This document shows, one piece after another, positions 46,501 through 61,500 of a DNA stretch of 64,000 nt. Source of the stretch: Bathymodiolus brooksi (taxonomy: Eukaryota; Mollusca; Bivalvia; Mytilida; Modiolidae); contig OY804586.1 of NCBI GenBank assembly GCA_963680875.1, positions 53,416,203 through 53,480,202 on the forward strand. The letters run 5' to 3'. Each line of letters starts with the position of its first letter. The stretch's first letter is position 1. Under the pieces are notes generated by a model. It worked only from the letters and a program-made list of their open reading frames with translations, was not told where the DNA came from and made no database searches. Made by a program: the position numbers and the translations under genes.

Positions 46501-49500
46501 GAACAAAAAAATAGATTTTTCATGAAAAAAAAAAAAAAAAAAAAATCTGATTTTTGTTTTGTATGATAAAAATTATTTGGTTCAGGGGGGAAAAAATAGT
46601 CCTCCCCTGTCTCAAAAGTTAAATGGTCATGCCTTAAGTCTACATGGAGAACAGGCCTAGGCTCAATAATAATATATATAAATGTTACAAATAGGTTATA
46701 ATGTTAGCGTTAGAAGTTATGGTGTTTAACATCACTTTCAACAATATTTCAGTTATATTGTGGTGGGTTTTAATGTTAAAATAAATATGTTCTTGAAATA
46801 AAAATATAAATCTTGACCAATATTCCGAAAATAGATTAAATGATAAAAAAAACCGTGTCAAGGATACTGAAGTTAATATTACACACACCATCTGTTTCTT
46901 ATTGATGGAAAAAACTGTCGTTCACAGAAAACAAGAAAGTACAAGGATCAATACAAACATTACTTTGATCTAACACTGAAGGTAAGGTTACATTATCAAA
47001 AAGATTATTTTAAGTGTGTCCAATTCTTGGCAAAGAATTTCTGATGTTTTAATGTTTGGGTAAAAAAAATTCCTGTGATTTCACTATCCCTATAGACTCT
47101 AATTTTTGGTGCCTACCCTACAGTTTATATTGTAATTTTTGGACAAATCAGATCCTTGTTCTGTATAATTTAGGTTTAGGTTTATGGTGTTTAATGCCAC
47201 TTTCAACAATATTTCAGCCATACCGTGGCAGTCAGTTTTATTGGAGGAGGAAACCAGAGTTCTCGGAGAAAACCACCGACCTGCCGAAAGTCATTGACAA
47301 ACTTTATCACATAATTCTGTATTGAGTACACCTCGCCATAAATGGGGTTTTAACTCACAATGCTAGTGGCGATAGGCACTGATTGCACAGGTAGTTGTAA
47401 ATCCAACTACCATATCATCATGACCATGATAGCCCCCTATAATTTAGGTTAAAAAAAAATAAAAAACACAAACAAGTTTTGCCTACATACCCTATTTTTT
47501 TTAAAGAATATTAGTGGAAACGCGTGTATTTTTTTTCTTGGCCTTACACTTTTGTGGGTTATAATGATACTACATATCACTGTATCTGATTTAGTATTTA
47601 AAAACACGTTACTTCAATAAACATCTGGGTGACCTGTGCATTTTACAACATCTGGGTGGACTGTGCGTTTTTACAACATGATGATTTTATCAAATTGTAT
47701 GATTGCTCATAAAAAATGAATCATTTTATTGATCACCAGGGAATTGTAACCAAGTTACTCAATCAATATCTATTCATAAAATTATTATCAATGAATGGAT
47801 TTTCTTGTCAAACTGAATTAACACAAATTACACTAATGTTTACTGTGCAATGTAATAATTTTCTACCAATGATTTCTCTTTGAAAGATAGCATCAGGGAA
47901 TATAGAATTAGGAAAAGAAAATTTAAACAGTGATGAGGCCAAAAAAAAAATATGTGTGCTTACGGTCACCCGACCGACCCTATGAATTTTTACACAGAAT
48001 TCGAATAACCATTTATGTTGTTTAACCAGCAGCAATATTTTATTTATTCAACTGCTAGCTTTTTGTCGAAATTGAGAGCAAAGAAGGTAGAAAAACTGCA
48101 TAATTCGTCATAAAACAGCTTCAATAAATGATGGCTTAACGGAAATTTCGAAAATGAAATACCGGAATTGGATTCCAGAACCGGGAACGACTATTTCCGG
48201 TTTTGCCGATAATAAAAAAAACAAATTAATCCCGACCGACCGACCCTAGATTTTTTTGACATGTGACAGTAAACACACATATTTTTTTTTTGGCCTAATC
48301 AACAATTCAACCAAAATAGTTGGGTTCATGTTGCTCGATCTTTAGTTTTCTGTGTAGTGTTTTGTAGATCTTATTTCATAGAAACTATGGCTCAAAATTT
48401 GTTGTGTTAGGCTACAATTTCACATATTTTTCAAACAAAATTCATAAAGGTAAAACATGCTACTCCGAGGAACAAGTGATCAGTATGCTGGAGTTCCTCA
48501 TCAATAACATATTTGTCTCCTTTGGAGGGACACTGTTTCAGCAGGTCGTCGGCATACCAATGGGTACGAATTGTGCCCCTCTTCTAGCCGATTTATTTTT
48601 ATACTCATATGAGTCGGAGTTTCTTCAAAAGCTTGTAAAAGATAAGAAGATTCATGAGGCTAGAGCCTTTAATTTCACATACAGGTATATTGATGACGTT
48701 TTATCTATCAATAATTCTAGATTTGCAGAATTTCTTCCATTGATATATCCTCCAGAGCTGGAAGTTAAAGAGACCACCGATACAGCTTCGTCCGCATCAT
48801 TTTTGGACTTATACCTCGAATTTGACGACAGTGGTCAACTCAGTACTAAAATTTATGATAAGCGGGACGACTTCAATTTTAAAATCATAAATTTTCCAAA
48901 CATGTGCAGCAATATACCAGCTTCTCCTGCATATGGTGTTTACATCTCGCAATTGATTCGCTATGCAAGGGCCAGTAGCAATTATTCTGATTTCCTGAAA
49001 CGTCATCTTCATCTGAGAAACAGGCTACTGGACCAGGGCTATAAAAAGATTCGCCTTATTCGATCTCTTAAAAAGTTTATATTCCGATACCAATATCTTG
49101 TCGAAATATATTCCGTCTCTGCAGAAAAAATTATAAGCGATGCATTTTCATATAGTGAAAATGTATAAAGATAAAGAAGTCAAATTTTTTTTTTGTCAAT
49201 GTGTGACGTAAAAATATTTTTGACATTTACGTCACCGAATATGGTACTGCTTTGACAACTATTTTACCTATTTTGTTCCTGTATTTAAATACTGTTACAG
49301 TGACAGCCGGAACCTTTGAACCGTAATGAGAGCGGGAGGTTTGGCGCCTTAAAATCTGATTCAACCCACCATTTCTTTAGAAATGCCTGTACCAAGTCAG
49401 GGTCATTACGGTTTTCACAGTTTTCCGGTTGTTGACTGATTTTGTCTGTTTATATAATTATGAGTTTTGACTTTCCCTTTGTAAGATTGTTCGGAGTTCG

Positions 49501-52500
49501 GTAATTTTGTTATTACCCTTATTTGGTCATTGTATTGTCTCTCCTTCTTTGATTTATGATTTCTGATTACCCAGGCCTTTCAATAAGGGGTGGTACCAGG
49601 TACTTTTACCCACCTAAAATGGTAATTGGTACCTCCTGATTTAAAAGAGTGTTGCATATGCATAAGATATTCATGAAAATTATTCAAATTTTAATAAAAA
49701 TAAATAGTGAAGTACTGGTAGACTTGAAAAATATTAAAAGTCCTGATTACCCCTTTGATATATTCAAACTTTTCTTGGCCCAGTGAGAGATCACCAGATT
49801 GCAAATGTAACTTGCAATTTTGATCACATTATAATTATGATCGAAGTCAAAATAACAAGGTTATAGGTACATTCCAGGGGAGGATCCAGGATTTCAAGTT
49901 AGGGGGGGCGTACTTAAAAAAATGGAGGGAGGCACAAACATTTTTTGGGGTATTTCGTGTGAATTTTAGGGGGGTACCCCCCCCCCCCCCCCTGGATCCG
50001 CCCCTTCATTCATATTTTTCTTTTTAATACTGCCATTGCAAGGAACAAAATAAACATGTTTACAACATAAAGCAACTTCAAACAATGTAGATGTTAACAG
50101 GTTTCCCATAATGCATTTTGATCTGACCGAATACCAGTTCTTATCAAGTAAGAAGCAAAACAAAACAAGAAAGGTTATAACCTCTAAACAGAAATGTGTT
50201 TATCCATTAAAAAAGTTATATTAGAAGCTAAATAAAAATATGATATGACACGATCAAGTCTATACTGGTGTTAGTTTGTAGAACATTTCTGTGGCTTGTG
50301 ATGGTTGTAATATAGTAAAATGTCTGCACAGTGAAATTTACATGTAACTATATAAACAAAATTTAAGTCAGATTTCTGCCATTAATAGTTGCTGAGAAAA
50401 CTGCGATGAAAAATATCTTGGATGGATAGATGGACAGACGGAAGGACGGACAGAGGTAAAACAGTATACCCCCCCCCTCCGGTGGTGCGGGGGTATAATT
50501 ACAATGTTTATCAATGAAATAACTCTAGACTGCATGCCCACATCAAATAAAACTTTTGGCTCATACAAGTCTGTTCGTAACTTTGACCATTGGGATTTTT
50601 AAGTTAATATCATACACTATATAGTGTTCCTTTGAATACTGTATATGTGGAAATGTTGGAGTGAGGGAAATTTATTCTTAATTTGTATTTCCTTAAAATG
50701 CACAAATATAATCTCCACACATTTTTCAATATGTTTAAACTGGAAATGTTTTCGCAAAATCCCAACCCTCTCCCCCATCATTGCGGTAATTGTATTGTGA
50801 TTGAACTTACAACGACCTCTACGTACTCTGTCATTGTCTACCTTCCATCCACGTCTCAGGTGAAGTGTATTCTACACTAGGCGAAAGAGTTTCTCAGTGA
50901 CTTACTGAAGGTCGGTAATTTTTCTCCCTACTATCTGATTTCCTAATCAATAAATTCATTGCCATGTTATAACTGAAATATTGCTGAAAGTAGTGTCAAA
51001 AAACCCTTAACCCACATCACATATATGGTCAGAATAATTCTATGAGATGCTGATTCCAAATCTCTTAGTGGCCGTCGTTGGTCGTGATCGTATGGTAGTT
51101 GGATTTACAACTACCTGTGCAATCAGTGCCTATCACCACTTATGTGATAAAGTTTGTCAGTGACTGGCGACAGGTTGGTGGTTTTCTCTGTGTATTGCAG
51201 TTTCCTCCACCAATAAAACTGACCTCCACGATATAACGGAATATTGCTGAAAGTAGCGTTAAACACCATAAACCTAAACCTAAAACCAAGCCCTTTTTCA
51301 TACCTTGTTCAACAGAGGCCTCGGCTAGTTTCCATGATGTAACCTGGACTCGTCCAAACACCTGAACTCCTGTTAGGTGAGACTTCAGGCCGTCATTTAT
51401 CACACGACATATAGCTGGACATAACCTTGTCAAAACAAGGTCACCAATGTCTGGAGTGTCTGCAGAACTCCCCAGTCGAAGCTAAAAATAGAAATAAAAA
51501 CATGGTTATTTATGTCTGGACTGTCGGCAGAATTCACTAGTTACAGCTGTACATTTTTTAACTAAAAAAACATAAACATGGCTTTTCATGTCTGGAGTGG
51601 TTGTAGAATTCCACAGTTGCAGCTAAAAATAGAAACAACAACATGGCTATTTATGTCTGGTCTGGAGTGCCTACAGACCTCCCCAGTTGAAGCCTAAAAA
51701 TAGAAACAAAAACATGGCTATCTATGTCTGGAGTGTTTGCAGAATTAACCTTATCCAGTCAAAGCTAAAACAACTAGCGTTGACAAATTATACAAAACAA
51801 ATACTTTATTAGGTCAAACTAATTTACAGTAAATGGCACATGCCCAAGTGTAAACAACAATAATTGCATAATAAAAATGGCATAAGGGAGAAAAGGGGGG
51901 ATATTAAAGCAGTATTTTCAAAAATACTTGATAAACATACTATAATAGTACATTGTATTGTTAATATATTTTGCTTAAAATCTTCATCGCATCTCAGGTT
52001 TCACCTTTGATGCAATATTGCACAGTGAAATCTGCACATCTTGCACATCAAAATCAATGATTGTATGTACATGTACATTGTATATATTTACTGGCCTGTC
52101 TTGACTATTTAACCATGCTTATTGTGATAAACATATTATCACATCATTTTTAATATTCGCCTATCTTCATAAACATTTCACATAATGTTATTGTCCTATC
52201 TTGATAAACATATCACATAATTTTACTGGCCTATTTTAATAAACATATAATTTTATTGGCCTACCTTGATAAACATATCATAATTTTATTGTTTTATTTT
52301 GATAAATTTCTCACATAATTATATTGGCCTATCTTAATAAACATATCATATACTATTATTGGCATATCCTGATAAACATATCATAATTATATTGGCCTAT
52401 CCTGATAAACATATCATAATTATATTGGCCTATCCTGATAAACATATCATAATTTTATTGGCTTATCTTAATAAATATATTACATCATTTTATTGGTCTA

Positions 52501-55500
52501 TCTTGATAAAAATATCATAATTTTGTTGGCCTATCTTGATAAAATATCATAATTTTATTGGCCTATTTTGATAAACATATCATATAATTGTATTGGCCTA
52601 TCTTAATAAACATATCATATAATTTTATTGGCCTATCTTAATAAACATATCATATAATTTTATTGGCCTATCTTGATAAACATATCATATAGTTTTATTG
52701 GCCTATCTTTATAAACATATCATATAGTTTTACTGGCCTAAACATCTCACATAATTTTATTGGTCCATCTTTATAAACATATCATAATTTTATTGGTCTA
52801 TCTTTATAACTCATATCATATAATTTCTTAGGCCTGTTTTGATAAACATATCATCTAATTTCATTAGTCTATCTTAATAAACATATCATATAATTTCTTA
52901 GGCCTGTTTTGATCATATAATTTCATTGGCCTATCTTAATAAACATATTCCTGCCATATCTTGATCAATGTACCACATACATGTCATTTCAATGGCCTAT
53001 CTTGATAAACAATACATATTACTGTGAAACCATAATTAATTGTGGGGTTCTAGGTTTCATGGATTTCATGATTCACTTAAACTACGTAAATGAAACTCTT
53101 AACAAAATACCATTTTCCCATTGACTGTTCCCTGCAGTGTTTGGAACCACGAATTCAAGAACCCGTGGATCAATGCATTTTGTAGAGACCACAAAAATTG
53201 GTGTCAGCGAATAAAAATATTTTCACATTATGTGATTACATCATGCCTTAATTAATGAACATATGAATTGTTTTGGCCTATCTTTCTCCCCAGAAATCCA
53301 ATATTCTATATATAAATGGAAAACAGTACAGACACAAATCAATAAAAATAGTTAGAGAGATGCCAGCTCTAATACATACCAGTCTGCTTAAGATTGCCAA
53401 ACATCTTGTAATGATTAATAAAATCATGTTTTAATAAGACAAACATAAGATATATATATATGCAATTAGGAACTTGATCTGGCAAATTATTTTTTGAGTT
53501 CGTCAATGGTTTTCCATAACAAAAAAATAATTGAAAATGTTACTTTCTGTAAATTTTTCTACTGTTGTTCTTTACCCATGGTATATTGAACCCCCCCCCC
53601 CTAACTATGGTATGTCGAACATCCAACTCACATCTTTAGTAGTGATGGGCACAGATTACATCAGCAGATGTAAATCTACACTTGCAGCGCAAGTGAATGG
53701 CCGTTTGTTTGCAATAATGACAGACATAATCTTTAAAAAAAAAAAAAAATATATTAAGGCATACATTTCCTAAATGTTTTGACATCAATCGACAAATTAT
53801 GTAAATCAAAATGAATATTGAAATTGATGCATTTAGATTTCAACTTCAACAGGAAATTATTTAAAAGCTTCAATTTCTGTAGAAATCAACATAGATCAAA
53901 TTACTTATAGATGTTAGACAATAAATAGTTAAATTTCTCCCATAAATGCTTAATTTAACCTTTAATTAATTAGTTTTATTGACCCTAAAATTAATGAAAA
54001 CAGAATAAAATATTTATTGAAGGTTTCAATTATTCATCACTGGTATATTAATTATGTTATAAAGCTATGGTTTAAATTCAATATTTATTGAATTGACATA
54101 TGCATTATATTATGGAGGTCAGACATTTTTCAATTTTATTTACACAATGGCAAATTCTGTAATTCTGTCTTACATTTGAAGACAGCTGCAGTGACAATGC
54201 ACCAGAACACTATTACTTAAAGTGAATTATTTAAAAGGTGGCATGTTGAAATAAATAAATAATGCACATGTTTGGAGAAAATTCTTCATATGTCACAATT
54301 TTTTTATATTTAAACTGGACAGAAGCGATCAAAATTGAATGGAAACTTTGGAAATGGCACCGCTATTTTGAAACTATTTATTCCCTGAAACACATGTTGC
54401 TGACCAGTTGGACTGAAAGTAAAACTCTTCTGTAGTGGATAGTAGGCTAGGTTTTAATAATCTCATACAGTTTGATGAGAAAATTCAAAATTTTTATTTA
54501 TACGTTCAATTTTATGGGTAAAATTTATCCAATTTTGGTGCCGTTTTCAATTTTCCCATTGAAATGCATGGTAAAAAATAATTTTAAAAATGTGTTTGAA
54601 AACACATGTTGCTGATGAAACAAAGACTACAACTATGCAATTTCTTTTAGAACAATGTCTAAACTACATTTATCAAGTACAGTTTCATTAGATTTCATTA
54701 TTGTTTTCAAATAATTTCTGATATTCTATTTCTTGGTAAAGACAGATAAAATTCAAAATGGCCACCATTATAAATTATAAGTGGTCATTTTCCGAACTTC
54801 AAATTGTCATAACTTTTGAACCGCTTAACAGATTTTAAACAACTAAACGCCATTGTAAATATCTTCAGGAGATCCAATCATTGGTGTGCTCTTTAAGATA
54901 TTTTAACAAAATTTTCAAAAAAAGTCTGACCCTCCTAGTTATATGGGTCAGAGTTTGTGAGAAAGGCCACTTATGATCTTGTGAGAAAGGCCACTGATGA
55001 TCTTGTGAGAAAGGTCATCTACGATCTTGTGAGAAAGGCCACTTATGATCTTGTGACAAAGGCCACTTATGATCTTGTGAGAAAGGCCACTGATGATCTT
55101 ATGAGAAAGGTCATCTACGATCTTGTGAGAAAGGCCACATATGATCTTGTGACAAAGGCCACTGATGATCTTGTGAGAAAGGTCATCTACGATCTTGTGA
55201 GAAAGGCCACTTATGATCTTGTGTGAAAGGCCACTTCTGATCTTGTGAGAAAGGCCACTTATTATCTTGTGAGAAAGGCCACTTCTGATCTTGTGAGAAA
55301 GGCCACTCATTATCTTGTGAGAAAGGCCACTTATTATCTTGTGAGAAAGATCACTGATGATCTTGTGAGAAAGGCCACTGATGATCTTGTGAGAAAGGCC
55401 ACTTATGATCTTGTGATCAGAAAGGCCACTTATGATCTTGTGAGAAATGCCACTGATGATCTTGGGAGAAAGGCCACTTATTTTCTTGTGAGAAAGGCCA

Positions 55501-58500
55501 CTTATTATCTTGTGAGAAAGGCCACATATGATCTTGTGAGAAAGGCCACTGATGATCTTGTGAGAAAGGCCACTGATGATCTTGTGAAAAAGGCCACATA
55601 TGATCTTGTGAGAAAGGCCACTTATGATCTTGTGAGAAAGGCCACTGATTATCTTGTGATCAGAAAGGCCACTTATGATCTTGTGAGAAATGCCACTGAT
55701 GATCTTGGGAGAAAGGCCACTTATTATCTTGTGAGAAAGGCCACTGGTGATCTTGTGAGAAAGACCACTGATGATCTTGTGAGAAAGGCCACTTATAATC
55801 TTGTGAGAAAGGCCACTTATGATCTTGTGATCAGAAAGGCCACTTATGATCTTGTGAGAAATGCCACTGATGATCTTGGGAGAAAGGCCACTTATTTTCT
55901 TGTGAGAAAGGCCACTTATTATCTTGTGAGAAAGGCCACATATGATCTTGTGAGAAAGGCCACTGATGATCTTGTGAGAAAGGCCACTGATGATCTTGTG
56001 AAAAAGGCCACATATGATCTTGTGAGAAAGGCCACTTATGATCTTGTGAGAAAGGCCACTTATGATCTTGTGATCAGAAAGGCCACTTATGATCTTGTGA
56101 GAAATGCCACTGATGATCTTGGGAGAAAGGCCACTTATTTTCTTGTGAGAAAGGCCACTTATTATCTTGTGAGAAAGGCCACATATGATCTTGTGAGAAA
56201 GGCCACTGATGATCTTGTGAGAAAGGCCACTGATGATCTTGTGAAAAAGGCCACATATGATCTTGTGAGAAAGGCCACTTATGATCTTGTGAGAAAGGCC
56301 ACTGATTATCTTGTGATCAGAAAGGCCACTTATGATCTTGTGAGAAATGCCACTGATGATCTTGGGAGAAAGGCCACTTATGATCTTGTGTGAAAGGCCA
56401 CTGATGATCTTGTGAGAAAGACCACTGATGATCTTGTGAGAAAGACCACTTATGATCTTGTGAGAAAGACCACTGATGATCTTGTGAAAAAGGTCACTTA
56501 TGATCTTGTGTGAAAGGCCACTGATGATCTTGTGAGAAAGGCCACTTATGAGTTTGTGAGAAAGGCCACTTCATGATCTTGTGAGAAAGGCCACTGATGA
56601 TCTTGTGAGAAAGGCCACATATAATCTTGTGAGAAAGGCCACTTATGAGCTTGTGAGAAAGGCCATTTATGATCTTGTGAGAAAGGCCACTTATGATCTT
56701 GTGAGAAATGCCACTGATGATCTTGGGAGAAAGGCCACTTATTATCTTGTGAGAAAGGCCACTGGTGATCTTGTGAGAAAGGCTACATATGATCTTGTGA
56801 GAAAGGCCACTTATGATCTTGTGAGAAAGACCACTGATGATCTTGTGAAAAAAGTCACTTATGATCTTGTGTGAAAGGCCACTGATGATCTTGTGAGAAA
56901 GACCACTGATGATCTTGTGAGAAAGACCACTTATGATCTTGTGAGAAAGACCACTGATGATCTTGTGAAAAAGGTCACTTATGATCTTGTGTGAAAGGCC
57001 ACTGATGATCTTGTGAGAAAGGCCACTTATGAGTTTGTGAGAAAGGCCACTTCATGATCTTGTGAGAAAGGCCACTGATGATCTTGTGAGAAAGGCCACA
57101 TATAATCTTGTGAGAAAGGCCACTTATGAGCTTGTGAGAAAGGCCATTTATGATCTTGTGAGAAAGGCCACTTATGATCTTGTGAGAAAGGCCACTGATG
57201 ATCTTGTGAGAAAGGCCACTTATGATCATGTGAGAAAGGCCACTTCTGATCTTGTGAGAAAGGCCACTTCATGATCTTGTGAGAAAGGCCACTTATGATG
57301 TAGTGAGAAAGGCCACTTCTGATCTTGTGAGAAAGGTCATCTACGATCTTGTGAGAAAGGCCACTTATGATCTTGTGACAAAGGCCACTTATGATCTTGT
57401 GAGAAAGGCCACTGATGATCTTATGAGAAAGGTCATCTACGATCTTGTGAGAAAGGCCACATATGATCTTGTGACAAAGGCCACTGATGATCTTGTGAGA
57501 AAGGTCATCTACGATCTTGTGAGAAAGGCCACTTATGATCTTGTGTGAAAGGCCACTTCTGATCTTGTGAGAAAGGCCACTTATTATCTTGTGAGAAAGG
57601 CCACTTCTGATCTTGTGAGAAAGGCCACTCATTATCTTGTGAGAAAGGCCACTTATTATCTTGTGAGAAAGATCACTGATGATCTTGTGAGAAAGGCCAC
57701 TGATGATCTTGTGAGAAAGGCCACTTATGATCTTGTGATCAGAAAGGCCACTTATGATCTTGTGAGAAATGCCACTGATGATCTTGGGAGAAAGGCCACT
57801 TATTTTCTTGTGAGAAAGGCCACTTATTATTTTGTGAGAAAGGCCACATATGATCTTGTGAGAAAGGCCACTGATGATCTTGTGAGAAAGGCCACTGATG
57901 ATCTTGTGAAAAAGGCCACATATGATCTTGTGAGAAAGGCCACTTATGATCTTGTGAGAAAGGCCACTTATGATCTTGTGATCAGAAAGGCCACTTATGA
58001 TCTTGTGAGAAATGCCACTGATGATCTTGGGAGAAAGGCCACTTATTTTCTTGTGAGAAAGGCCACTTATTATCTTGTGAGAAAGGCCACATATGATCTT
58101 GTGAGAAAGGCCACTGATGATCTTGTGAGAAAGGCCACTGATGATCTTGTGAAAAAGGCCACATATGATCTTGTGAGAAAGGCCACTTATGATCTTGTGA
58201 GAAAGGCCACTGATTATCTTGTGATCAGAAAGGCCACTTATGATCTTGTGAGAAATGCCACTGATGATCTTGGGAGAAAGGCCACTTATTATCTTGTGAG
58301 AAAGGCCACTGGTGATCTTGTGAGAAAGACCACTGATGATCTTGTGATAAAGGCCACTTATGATCTTGTGAGAAAGGCCACTTATGATCTTGTGATCAGA
58401 AAGGCCACTTATGATCTTGTGAGAAATGCCACTGATGATCTTGGGAGAAAGGCCACTTATTATCTTGTGAGAAAGGCCACTGGTGATCTTGTGAGAAAGA

Positions 58501-61500
58501 CCACTGATGATCTTGTGAGAAAGGCCACTTATGATCTTGTGAGAAAGGCCACTGATGATCTTGTGAAAAAAGTCACTTATGATCTTGTGTGAAAGGCCAC
58601 TGATGATCTTGTGAGAAAGACCACTGATGATCTTGTGAGAAAGACCACTTATGATCTTGTGAGAAAGACCACTGATGATCTTGTGAAAAAGGTCACTTAT
58701 GATCTTGTGTGAAAGGCCACTGATGATCTTGTGAGAAAGGCCACTTATGAGTTTGTGAGAAAGGCCACTTCATGATCTTGTGAGAAAGGCCACTGATGAT
58801 CTTGTGAGAAAGGCCACATATAATCTTGTGAGAAAGGCCACTTATGAGCTTGTGAGAAAGGCCATTTATGATCTTGTGAGAAAGGCCACTTATGATCTTG
58901 TGAGAAATGCCACTGATGATCTTGGGAGAAAGGCCACTTATTATCTTGTGAGAAAGGCCACTGGTGATCTTGTGAGAAAGGCTACATACGATCTTGTGAG
59001 AAAGGCCACTTATGATCTTGTGAGAAAGACCACTGATGATCTTGTGAAAAAAGTCACTTATGATCTTGTGTGAAAGGCCACTGATGATCTTGTGAGAAAG
59101 ACCACTGATGATCTTGTGAGAAAGACCACTTATGATCTTGTGAGAAAGACCACTGATGATCTTGTGAAAAAGGTCACTTATGATCTTGTGTGAAAGGCCA
59201 CTGATGATCTTGTGAGAAAGGCCACTTATGAGTTTGTGAGAAAGGCCACTTCATGATCTTGTGAGAAAGGCCACTGATGATCTTGTGAGAAAGGCCACAT
59301 ATAATCTTGTGAGAAAGGCCACTTATGAGCTTGTGAGAAAGGCCATTTATGATCTTGTGAGAAAGGCCACTTATGATCTTGTGAGAAAGGCCACTGATGA
59401 TCTTGTGAGAAAGGCCACTTATGATCATGTGAGAAAGGCCACTTCTGATCTTGTGAGAAAGGCCACTTCATGATCTTGTGAGAAAGGCCACTTATGATGT
59501 AGTGAGAAAGGCCACTTCTGATCTTGTGAGAAAGGCCACTGATGATCTTGTGAGAAAGGCCACTGATGATCTTGTGAGAAAGGCCACTGATGATCTTGTG
59601 AGAAAGGCTACATATGATCTTGTGAGAAGGGCCACTTATAATCTTATGAAAAAGGCCACAATGTAGGAAATTTTTGCTATAAATTTAACCTGCATAAACC
59701 AAACACCTGTCTATTCCATACACAAAAGTTGTCCCAGGCAGATTCAGTCTAGACAGGTTTCACTGTATGTAAATAGCCTTCCTCTACAATTACCTTAACA
59801 AATTTTACATCAAATCTTTAAGGACTATATTGTTTTCAATCCATGTTGAAACATTCTGTAGAGAGCAAACGATTCTATTTATAGGAGAGAAAAAATCACT
59901 AAGCTAAGCATACTAGCATTAAATAAGCATTGATTTTTCTCTACAACTGCTGTTAAATATCATTGATTCCTTCCTCGTATTGCATAATATTTCAAAAGCA
60001 GCTAAAATAACACAAGGGAATTACTGCTTCTTCTGATTTCACAACAAATTCACAGCAATCGGAGGGAAAATTTCTCCTGATTTGTGGATCGTAAGTCAAT
60101 AATCAACTGTAAGCCAGGAATATATGTCTGAGAAAACTAATATTGATTTTCCCGCTTCGAAGAATTAACGACTATGCATTTATTTTTCTCCGATTCTTAG
60201 CATTTTTAACCATTTGGTTAAATTTTAGAAATATTTTTAATCAACATGGTGGTTAGATTTCTGCATGAGAATATAATCCCTCCAATTAAAAACTTGAAGA
60301 TATTTTTGATGTCTTAGCCATAGGAGAAATAGATTATCCTTCTGATCACAATATTTCTCCACTCGAGATAGTAAAATTATTAAATTTTAAAGCACACAAG
60401 TAAAAGCTAGAGTTTTACAATTTGAAAATTAAATTATCTCGAGCGGAGAAATATTGTAATCCATTAACAGCAGAAGAAGAATCTATTTACATTCTTTGGA
60501 AGCAAATCTCCCGACAATGAACATGCACATGATATACGAATCCATCTTAATTTTATTTTTCCTTTCATTTTGTTTGTGAATATCATCATTGATTCATCAT
60601 TAGCGCTATATATAGTAATGCATGTCTTTTATGTACTTCTTCAATGTAACAAATTGTAATATGGAGAAGACTTCATAAGTTTGTTTAACTTGTGTCTAAT
60701 CCATTTTGTCTATTTATTTGGCAAATAAAATATGCTTAAACTAATATCCCGAGGATTTTTAACAAGACCATTCTTATATAGATATAGGTCCTTACCTTGT
60801 CAAAAGGGTTTTTGGCGGATGCGAAATATTCGACTAAGGATTCGGCAGCACTGCTAATGTCTAATAACAACACTGAAAACAAAAAAAGCAGAAATTATTG
60901 TTTAAAAAAAAGGGTTCCTTTTGGTAAAGTTGAAGTCATCACTTCGAAAGTTTAACGGTCGCCACCATGACTTGGTCGACCATTATGGAATATCTGTGTC
61001 ACAAATGACCATGGATATGTTTCACTTGTCGTAAACACTTCCTGGTCCTTTCCTCATTCACGACTTATTACCGGTTGTGTAACTAGATTAACACGATGGG
61101 TGCCACTAGTGGAGCAGGAGCTGCCTACCCTTCCAGAGCATCTGAGTTCAACCCCGGTTTTTAGTGGGGTTCGTGTTACTCAATCTTTGGTTTTATGTGT
61201 ATCTTTTGTAGATCGTTGTTTGTCCTTTTTTACGTTTTCTTTTGACCATTGTGTTGTCTGTTCTTCTTCGATATACAGATTCTGATTGCCCCTTTGGTAT
61301 CTTCAAACTCTTCTTTGGAAACCCAGAAAAATACACTACTAATTATAGTCAACATTTTTTATTTCATTTTGGAAACACAAAAATTTTTTGCATGGTTGTT
61401 AAAAAAAATAATTACAGTACATTGAATTATCGTGGAAAATTACATAACTTGTCATAAGTTATAACTGAGTTTTAATGAGATATTAAATTAAGTTATCTAG

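Larger units (their letters stand above)
48325..49800 (+). mobile_element. Penelope-like retroelement fragment
   Basis: Contains the RT frame at 48404-49168 and a 3' non-coding tail. The end of the tail (cctgattacccctttgatatattcaaac) matches the fragment at 61096-61330. The 48325-48380 stretch (gttcatgttgctcgatctttagttttctgtg) also matches that fragment, so tail-type sequence occurs both before and after the RT. This may be a terminal-repeat arrangement of the kind seen in Penelope elements, or a rearrangement. A 170-bp insertion splits the tail. Confidence 0.6.

Noticed and set aside
54957..59666. Long open frames (up to 382 residues plus, 201 residues minus) of RKATYDLV- or [11 protein letters not shown] repeats
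   Set aside because: They follow from a 24-bp period divisible by three on both strands; no unique sequence, start context or splice evidence.
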